This document shows positions 58,766 through 64,000 of a DNA stretch of 64,000 nucleotides, in pieces. This DNA is from Methylonatrum sp040877625 (GTDB taxonomy: Bacteria > Pseudomonadota > Gammaproteobacteria > Nitrococcales > Aquisalimonadaceae). The notes beneath the pieces were generated by a model, which saw only the letters and a program-made list of their open reading frames with translations, was not told the DNA's origin and did no database searches. Where the stretch lies: contig JBBDNK010000033.1 of the NCBI GenBank assembly GCA_040877625.1, forward strand, positions 186,001 through 250,000, written 5' to 3'. Position 1 is the first letter of the stretch, and the number at the start of each line of letters is the position of its first letter. A program made the position numbers and the translations under genes.

Positions 58766-59107
58766 ATGACCTATGGGATTGCTCTTCACCCTCCCCTCGT
58801 GGTGCCGCCACCCGAAGAGATCCGCCTGCGCAATGAGCGGCGGCAGCTGGAGCTCCGCTGGCCGGACGGCAGCCTCAGCAGCATTACCGCGGCCCGCCTG
58901 CGAACCGCCTGCGGCTGCGCCGCCTGCCGAAGGCGGGATCAGGCCGGCAAAGCGGTTCAACCCGACCCAACCGTCTCGCTGAGGGATGTGCAGCCCTTCG
59001 GAGCCAGCGGCCTGCGGCTGGTGTTTTCCGACGGCCACGACCGCGGACTCTACCCTTGGCGCTACCTGCTGGACCTCGCGCGCACAGCACCCTTTTGCAC
59101 AGGGTAG
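58766..59107 (+). CDS. DUF971 protein
   Basis: A 113-residue DUF971 (gamma-butyrobetaine hydroxylase N-terminal-like) protein. LELRWPDGSLSSITAARLRTAC, the cysteine group TACGCAACRR, and LRLVFSDGHDRGLYPWRYLLDL are typical. DUF971 domains are linked to iron-sulfur cluster handling in other bacteria, sometimes fused to ApbC/Mrp proteins. Placed last in this operon, it may serve the ferredoxin clusters. Its TAG stop lies in a REP-like sequence. Confidence 0.88.
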   Translation: MTYGIALHPPLVVPPPEEIRLRNERRQLELRWPDGSLSSITAARLRTACGCAACRRRDQAGKAVQPDPTVSLRDVQPFGASGLRLVFSDGHDRGLYPWRYLLDLARTAPFCTG

Positions 59108-59128
59108 AACCCGCTTCGCTCCATCCAT
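59104..59128. repeat. Degenerate REP-like element, family 2
   Basis: GTAGAACCCGCTTCGCTCCA followed by TCCAT resembles the family 2 element at 38296 read on the minus strand (GTGGATAGCGCTGCGCTCCA). It supplies the stop codon of the DUF971 gene. Confidence 0.45.
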
Positions 59129-59258
59129 GCTGCGCCGGAGGGGATGGACACCGTTGCCGTTCGGCTAACCGCTCCCCTTGCCGGGCCGGTAGAGGACTTG
59201 CACCTCCAAGTCATCCGAAAGCCACCATGGCGTCCGGAATAACGCCAGGTATGGCGCA

Positions 59259-59287
59259 CAAAAAAAACCGGGCTTGCGCCCGGCTTC
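59259..59287 (-). terminator. Intrinsic terminator of the alpha operon
   Basis: Read on the minus strand: stem GCCGGGC / GCCCGG-type with loop GCAA followed by eight Ts, 27 bases after the rplQ stop. The stem is CCGGGCttgcGCCCGG on the plus strand. Confidence 0.93.
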
Positions 59288-59313
59288 AGAGGAAAAACAC
59301 GTCGGCTGGGAGA

Positions 59314-59760
59314 TTACTCCGCCGCCGCTTCTTCGCTCTTGTTCTTTGCCGTTCCCTTCTTTTCTTTCACATCTTCCTCGATCTCTACCGGCGGCGCCAT
59401 ATCCGCGCGATCCACCAGCTCCACATAGGCCATGGGAGCGTTGTCGCCGGCACGAAAACCGCACTTCAGAATACGCAGGTAACCACCTGGACGCTCCTTG
59501 TAACGCGGGCCGAGCTCTGCGAACAGCTTGCCAACTGTAGCCGTATCACGCAAGCGCGAAAAGGCCAGACGCCGCTTTGATACGGAATCTTCCTTGGCGA
59601 GAGTTATCAGCGGCTCTGCAACCCGCCGCAATTCCTTGGCTTTCGGCACCGTCGTCTTGATGGCCTCGTGAGAGAACAAAGACACCGCCATGTTGCGGAA
59701 CATCGCCTCGCGATGACTGCTATTGCGGTTAAGTTTCCGACCGGATTTCCGATGACGCAT
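59314..59760 (-). CDS. rplQ: 50S ribosomal protein L17
   Basis: A 148-residue L17, with MRHRKSGRKLNRNSSHREAMFRNM at its start and LFAELGPRYKERPGGYLRILKCGFRAGDNAPMAYVELV. The C-terminus is about 20 residues longer than the E. coli protein, with a charged tail (EEDVKEKKGTAKNKSEEAAAE-like). It is the last gene of the alpha operon and is followed by an intrinsic terminator. Confidence 0.98.
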   Translation of the reverse strand: MRHRKSGRKLNRNSSHREAMFRNMAVSLFSHEAIKTTVPKAKELRRVAEPLITLAKEDSVSKRRLAFSRLRDTATVGKLFAELGPRYKERPGGYLRILKCGFRAGDNAPMAYVELVDRADMAPPVEIEEDVKEKKGTAKNKSEEAAAE

Positions 59761-59807
59761 CGCTATCTACCTTCTATACAGTGTTGGCCCGTGCCGCATG
59801 AACGACA

Positions 59808-60806
59808 TCAGCCGGCCGCGTGTTCCTTTTCGCCAAGACCTGCCGGCGGCCAGTCCTCAAGGCGCATCCCAAGGGACAAACCGTGAGAGGCCAGCACCTC
59901 CTTGATCTCGGTCAGGGACTTCTTGCCCAGATTCGGAGTCTTCAGCAATTCCACTTCGGTCCGCTGCACAAGATCGCCAACGAAGTGGATGCTCTCCGCT
60001 TTAAGACAATTGGCAGAGCGCACCGTCAATTCCAGATCATCGATCGGTCGCAGCAGCACGGGATCCACTTCCGGTTCATGATGCTCCGGCTCCGAGAAAT
60101 CCTCCCCGCCTTCCAATGCCACGAAGACCGACAGCTGATCCTGAAGCAGTCCCGCGGCAAAGCGAATCGCTTCTTCCGGCTCAATCACGCCGTTGGTCTC
60201 AATTTCCATGACCAGCTTGTCAAGGTCCGTGCGCTGTTCCACACGCGCACTCTCTACGCTATAGGACACCCGGCGCACAGGGCTGAAGCTCGCATCCAGC
60301 TGCAGACGCCCAATCGGCCGTTCCTCATCAAGGTCGCGCTGGGTGACGGCTTCGTAGCCCCGCCCTCGACGCACACGCAGGCTCATGTTCAACTCACCCG
60401 CCTTGGTGAGATGCGCAATGACGAGATCCGGATTCTTGATCTCGACGTCATGCCCGCCTTCGATATCCGCGGCCGTGACCACGCCGGGCCCCTTCTTCTT
60501 CAGGGTCAGCATGGCCTCGTCCTTCGCGTACAAGCGAACAGCGAGGTTCTTGAGATTCAACAGTATGTCGACAACGTCTTCCTGAACGCCTTCAATCGCC
60601 GTGTACTCATGGAGCACGCCGTCAATTTCCGCCTCCACCACCGCAAAACCGGGCATGGAAGACAGCAGGATTCGCCGAAGGGCATTGCCCAGCGTATGAC
60701 CGAATCCCCGCTCCAGCGGTTCAATGGTTACACGTGCCTGGCGGTCATTCTGCGCCTGCACATCGACGATCCGCGGCTTGAGGAAATCTTTGAACTGAGC
60801 CTGCAT
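59808..60806 (-). CDS. rpoA: RNA polymerase alpha subunit
   Basis: A 332-residue alpha subunit. The N-terminal dimerisation domain includes GFGHTLGNALRRILLSSMPG, and the C-terminal DNA-binding domain has LELTVRSANCLKAE and LLKTPNLGKKSLTEIKEVL. The ATG at 60806 gives the usual MQ start and fits the AGGG site; a GTG two codons upstream at 60812 is the alternative. It lies between rpsD and rplQ. Confidence 0.98.
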   Translation of the reverse strand: MQAQFKDFLKPRIVDVQAQNDRQARVTIEPLERGFGHTLGNALRRILLSSMPGFAVVEAEIDGVLHEYTAIEGVQEDVVDILLNLKNLAVRLYAKDEAMLTLKKKGPGVVTAADIEGGHDVEIKNPDLVIAHLTKAGELNMSLRVRRGRGYEAVTQRDLDEERPIGRLQLDASFSPVRRVSYSVESARVEQRTDLDKLVMEIETNGVIEPEEAIRFAAGLLQDQLSVFVALEGGEDFSEPEHHEPEVDPVLLRPIDDLELTVRSANCLKAESIHFVGDLVQRTEVELLKTPNLGKKSLTEIKEVLASHGLSLGMRLEDWPPAGLGEKEHAAG

Positions 60807-60854
60807 TGGCACGTCCCTCTCTGCGTTCCTGATGGGTGACCCCGGCGGGGGCTC

Positions 60855-61475
60855 TTACTTGGAGTAGAGCTCGACCACGAGATGCTCATTGATCTCTGCC
60901 GACAGGTCGCCACGCTCCGGCCGCGCCTTGTAGGTCCCTTCGAAAGCTTTACTATTCACTTCGATCCAATCCACGAGCCCGGCCTGCTGCGCCATCTCCA
61001 GTGCGACCTGGACACGGTTCTGGTTGCGAGCCTTCTCCCGAACTGAAATCACGTCACCAGGCTGAACCTGGTAGGACGGAATATTGACGGCCTGACCGTT
61101 GACAAGGATTGCGCGATGCCCGACCAACTGACGGGACTCCGAACGCGTGGACCCGAAGCCCATACGCCAGACAACGTTATCCAGCCGCGACTCAAGCAAC
61201 TGCAGGAGCCGCTCGCCCGTGGCGCCCTTCTGGCGAGCCGCTGCCTTGTAATAGTTGCTGAACTGCTTCTCCAGCACACCGTAAATACGTTTCAGCTTCT
61301 GCTTTTCGCGCAGCTGCAGACCGTAGTCGGATACACGCGTGCGGCGCTGGCCATGCTGCCCGGGGGGCGTATCCAGCTTGCACTTGCTCTCCAGAGGCCT
61401 AACGCCGCTCTTCAGGAACAGATCTGTTCCTTCCCGGCGGGCCAGCTTGCACTTGGGACCGATATACCTAGCCAT
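60855..61475 (-). CDS. rpsD: 30S ribosomal protein S4
   Basis: A 206-residue S4, one of the two primary 16S-binding proteins and, in E. coli, the translational repressor of this operon. MARYIGPKCKLARREGTDLFLKSG, the KLDTPPGQHG segment and the S4 RNA-binding domain (ESRLDNVVWRMGFGSTRSESRQLVGHRAILVNG) are clear. Confidence 0.98.
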   Translation of the reverse strand: MARYIGPKCKLARREGTDLFLKSGVRPLESKCKLDTPPGQHGQRRTRVSDYGLQLREKQKLKRIYGVLEKQFSNYYKAAARQKGATGERLLQLLESRLDNVVWRMGFGSTRSESRQLVGHRAILVNGQAVNIPSYQVQPGDVISVREKARNQNRVQVALEMAQQAGLVDWIEVNSKAFEGTYKARPERGDLSAEINEHLVVELYSK

Positions 61476-61492
61476 TCATGGACTCCAGTCGA

Positions 61493-61882
61493 TCAGACGC
61501 GACGCTTCTTGGGCGGACGGCAGCCGTTATGGGGAATCGGCGTCACATCGGAAATATGCGTAATCTTGAAGCCGGCGTTATTAAGCGCACGCACGGCGGA
61601 TTCGCGACCCGGGCCAGGGCCCTTTACGCGGACTTCCAGATTCTTCAGGCCATATTCCTTGGCGGCCTGGCCGGCACGATCCGACGCCACCTGGGCAGCG
61701 AACGGGGTGCTCTTCCGGGAACCACGGAAACCACTGCCACCTGAGCTGGCCCAGCTCAGGGCATTACCCTGACGGTCAGTGATCATGATGATCGTATTGT
61801 TGAAGGTGGCATTGATATGCGCAATACCATCAACAACATTCTTGTTTACGCGCTTGCGCGCACGGCTCGTCGCTTTCGCCAT
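61493..61882 (-). CDS. rpsK: 30S ribosomal protein S11
   Basis: A 129-residue S11 of the 30S platform. GIAHINATFNNTIIMITDRQGN, WASSGGSGFRGSRKSTPFAAQ and the C-terminal TPIPHNGCRPPKKRRV are diagnostic. It is 17 bases ahead of rpsD. Confidence 0.98.
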   Translation of the reverse strand: MAKATSRARKRVNKNVVDGIAHINATFNNTIIMITDRQGNALSWASSGGSGFRGSRKSTPFAAQVASDRAGQAAKEYGLKNLEVRVKGPGPGRESAVRALNNAGFKITHISDVTPIPHNGCRPPKKRRV

Positions 61883-61939
61883 AGCGGTATTCCCAGTTTA
61901 TGCGTTACGCATCCAGTTCCGGTCTGCTCCTGCCGTGCC

Positions 61940-62296
61940 TTACTTGCGAACGGCGCGGCGCGGCCCCTTGCGGGTGCGGGCGTTGGTCCGGGTGCGTTGA
62001 CCACGGACAGGCAGACCACGACGATGACGGATGCCGCGGTAGCAACCCAGATCCATCAACCGTTTGATATCCATTGCGACCTTACGCCGCAGATCACCTT
62101 CAACCAGCCCTTTGGTAACCTCGGCGCGCAGGGCTTCTACCTCCTGCTCCGCCAGGTCACGAACCTTGCGGTCCGGGGCGATACCAGTCGCCGCACAGAT
62201 CTCGGCAGCCCGCGCCCGGCCAATCCCGTAGATCGCGGTCAACGCGATGACGGTATGTTTCTGGACCGGAATGTTGACGCCAGCAATACGCGCCAT
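61940..62296 (-). CDS. rpsM: 30S ribosomal protein S13
   Basis: A 118-residue S13 of the 30S head. MARIAGVNIPVQKHTVIALTAIYGIG and the C-terminal GCYRGIRHRRGLPVRGQRTRTNARTRKG identify it. In E. coli the leader of this gene binds S4 for feedback control; I cannot confirm that pseudoknot here by eye. Confidence 0.98.
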   Translation of the reverse strand: MARIAGVNIPVQKHTVIALTAIYGIGRARAAEICAATGIAPDRKVRDLAEQEVEALRAEVTKGLVEGDLRRKVAMDIKRLMDLGCYRGIRHRRGLPVRGQRTRTNARTRKGPRRAVRK

Positions 62297-62375
62297 GTGT
62301 CAAACTCCCAAAAATATGCGGAAAACCCGCAATGTTAACCAACACTTACCCCAACCCGCAAGAACCAGGCCGAAA

Positions 62376-62489
62376 TCAGCCCTGTCGCTGCTTGTGCCGC
62401 GCATCCGTGCAGATGACGCGAACGGCGCCTCCGCGACGGATGACCTTGCAGTTCCGGCAAATCTTCTTCACTGAAGCGCGTACCTTCAT
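62376..62489 (-). CDS. rpmJ: 50S ribosomal protein L36
   Basis: A 37-residue L36 with the zinc ligands C11, C14, C27 and H32 in the sequence (KKICRNCKVIRRGGAVRVIC, then TDARHKQRQG). It sits between secY and rpsM, its normal place. Confidence 0.97.
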   Translation of the reverse strand: MKVRASVKKICRNCKVIRRGGAVRVICTDARHKQRQG

Positions 62490-62674
62490 GATCTTTCTCC
62501 GAAACAAAACCGTAATCACGAAGGGCGCGTAGGATAGCAGATTTCTGCAACCAATGCGCCCGCCGCGATGAGTAGCCCATCAGGATTACCCTGAAAGACA
62601 ACAGAGCTGCATGTGACAGAGAGCCTGTTGGGCTGATCCTGGCCTGTTACGGCCTGAATCAAACCGACAGACTC

Positions 62675-64000
62675 CTACCGTGGTACGCCGGAGCGCCCAT
62701 AGGACTTCAGGTTTGCCTTCTTCATCAGCGGCTCGTACTGATGCGAGACCAGGTGCGATTGCAGCTGCGCCATGAAGTCCATAACCACGATCACGATGAT
62801 CAGCAACGATGTACCGCCAAAATAGAACGGTACGTTCCAGTACAGGATCAGAAACTCCGGCAGCAGACACACGGCGGTAATGTAGATCGCACCCACCGCG
62901 GTCAACCGGGTCATGACTCCGTCAATATACTTTGCGGTCTGCATCCCTGGACGAATGCCCGGTATGAACGCACCGGACTTCTTCAGATTCTCGGCTGTAT
63001 CTTTCGAATTGAACACCAGCGCCGTATAAAAGAAGCAGAAGAATATGATCGCCAAGGCGTAGAACAAGACGTACAAAGGCTGTCCGGGGCGCAGGGTATT
63101 GGCCAGCTGCGCGATCAGCCCGCCACCGGCCGGATCGCTGAACCAGGTTCCCAGCGTGGCCGGAAACAAGATGATACTGGACGCAAATATGGGCGGAATA
63201 ACACCGGCCATATTCAGCTTCAGCGGCAAGTGCGTACTCTGCGCCGCGAACATCTTGCGGCCCTGCTGCCGCTTCGCGTACTGGACCGTGAGCCGCCGCT
63301 GACCGCGTTCGACAAACACCACAAACGCCGTGATTGCCAGCACACCGACAAACAGGAAGGCCACCAGGGCCATGCTCAGCTCGCCGGTGCGAGCGAGTTC
63401 CAGCGTTCCGCCTATGGCGCTCGGCAGGCCGGCAACGATACCCGCAAAGATGATAATCGAAATACCGTTGCCGATACCCCGCTCGGTAATCTGCTCGCCC
63501 AGCCACATCAGGAACATGGTCCCGGTGGCTAGCGTGACCGTACCCGTGAACGTAAACGCGAAATTGAATCCGGCGTCGGCTCCAGCAAGCGTAATACCCT
63601 GATTCTGAAGGGCAACAGTAACGCCAACACCCTGAACAATAGCAAGACCAAGCGCCCCGTACCGCGTGTACTGCGTAATCTTGCGACGTCCGGCCTCACC
63701 TTCCTTCTTCAACCGCTCAAGCGTCGGAACCACCACCGTCAGCAACTGCATGATGATGGAGGCCGAAATGTACGGCATGATGCCGATCGCAAAAATACTC
63801 AACCGCTCAAGAGCACCACCCGAGAACATGTTGAACATGTCCAGGATGGTTCCAGCCTGACGATCGAACATGTCGGCCATCGCCGCCTGATCGATACCGG
63901 GGATGGTCAAGTGAGACCCGATCCGGAACACGATCAGTGCGATAAGCACAAACATCAGCCGCTGACGAACTTCAGTCAGCTTGGCGATTCCACCCAGAGA
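62675..64000 (-). CDS. secY: Preprotein translocase subunit SecY, 5' end outside window
   Basis: The central channel of the Sec translocon. About 441 residues are visible and the N-terminal few are off the right edge: the frame continues upstream of the ATG at 63955 with SLGGIAKLTEVRQRL, which matches the normal SecY N-terminus, so that ATG is internal. Ten hydrophobic segments, the PGIDQAAMADMF plug region, ITQYTRYGALGLAIVQ and GKFIPGIRPG-like FIPGIRPGMQTAKYI motifs are present. Confidence 0.97.
   Translation of the reverse strand, partial: SLGGIAKLTEVRQRLMFVLIALIVFRIGSHLTIPGIDQAAMADMFDRQAGTILDMFNMFSGGALERLSIFAIGIMPYISASIIMQLLTVVVPTLERLKKEGEAGRRKITQYTRYGALGLAIVQGVGVTVALQNQGITLAGADAGFNFAFTFTGTVTLATGTMFLMWLGEQITERGIGNGISIIIFAGIVAGLPSAIGGTLELARTGELSMALVAFLFVGVLAITAFVVFVERGQRRLTVQYAKRQQGRKMFAAQSTHLPLKLNMAGVIPPIFASSIILFPATLGTWFSDPAGGGLIAQLANTLRPGQPLYVLFYALAIIFFCFFYTALVFNSKDTAENLKKSGAFIPGIRPGMQTAKYIDGVMTRLTAVGAIYITAVCLLPEFLILYWNVPFYFGGTSLLIIVIVVMDFMAQLQSHLVSHQYEPLMKKANLKSYGRSGVPR

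Overview
The window is a GC-rich bacterial chromosome segment, almost entirely coding, with tightly packed operons on both strands and one small AT-richer patch. Gene order places it in the Gammaproteobacteria. The run ffh / rpsP-rimM-trmD-rplS, the ypjD-corB pair beside ffh, and the alpha operon (secY-rpmJ-rpsM-rpsK-rpsD-rpoA-rplQ) are all arranged as in that class, and lpxH, rnt, grxD and a fimL homologue agree. The homomeric Sat-CysC fusion and an AprA/AprB-like pair suggest a sulfur-metabolising, perhaps Ectothiorhodospiraceae-like, organism; that part is inference.

Layout. 1-5.7 kb: htpG (3' end outside the window), an IlvB-type thiamine diphosphate enzyme, msrB, and a fimL-like gene. 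5.8-15.4 kb: serB, the rplS-trmD-rimM-rpsP operon, ffh, ypjD, corB, cysS, lpxH. 15.5-19.6 kb: a LysR regulator divergent from pirin and DoxX genes, a decayed lon fragment, a rhomboid protease and a truncated HEAT-type protein. 19.6-24.6 kb: argG, a gamma-carbonic anhydrase-like gene, pyrC, rnt, grxD, sodB. 24.7-34.3 kb: cysQ, Sat-CysC and an SLC13 carrier for sulfate activation, then galU, pgi, ugd and a UDP-glucuronate epimerase for sugar nucleotides. 34.6-46.1 kb: metH, a leucine dehydrogenase-like gene, a YihY protein and a 1854-residue tandem UvrA. 46.3-48 kb: an AT-richer island with an orphan hcp, an unknown gene and a TPR lipoprotein. 48.1-50 kb: mdh and a SAM hydroxide adenosyltransferase. 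50.4-59.1 kb: a ten-gene operon. 59.3-64 kb: the alpha operon.

The most interesting system is the ten-gene operon at 50.4-59.1 kb. It encodes an ABC importer whose binding protein carries a NosL-like C-terminal extension, an unrecognised membrane protein, a SCO1-like copper/thiol protein, a GntR/UTRA regulator, an AprA-like flavoprotein, an AprB-like two-cluster ferredoxin, a HEAT-repeat protein and a DUF971 protein. A good sigma-54-type promoter match lies 62 bases before the first gene. Together they look like a pathway that imports a small, probably sulfur-containing, compound and reduces or oxidises it in the cytoplasm. I do not recognise the substrate.

Two families of short palindromic repeats are scattered between genes. 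Copies lie at or across stop codons: in several genes the stop codon is part of the repeat, and one of those genes appears truncated there.
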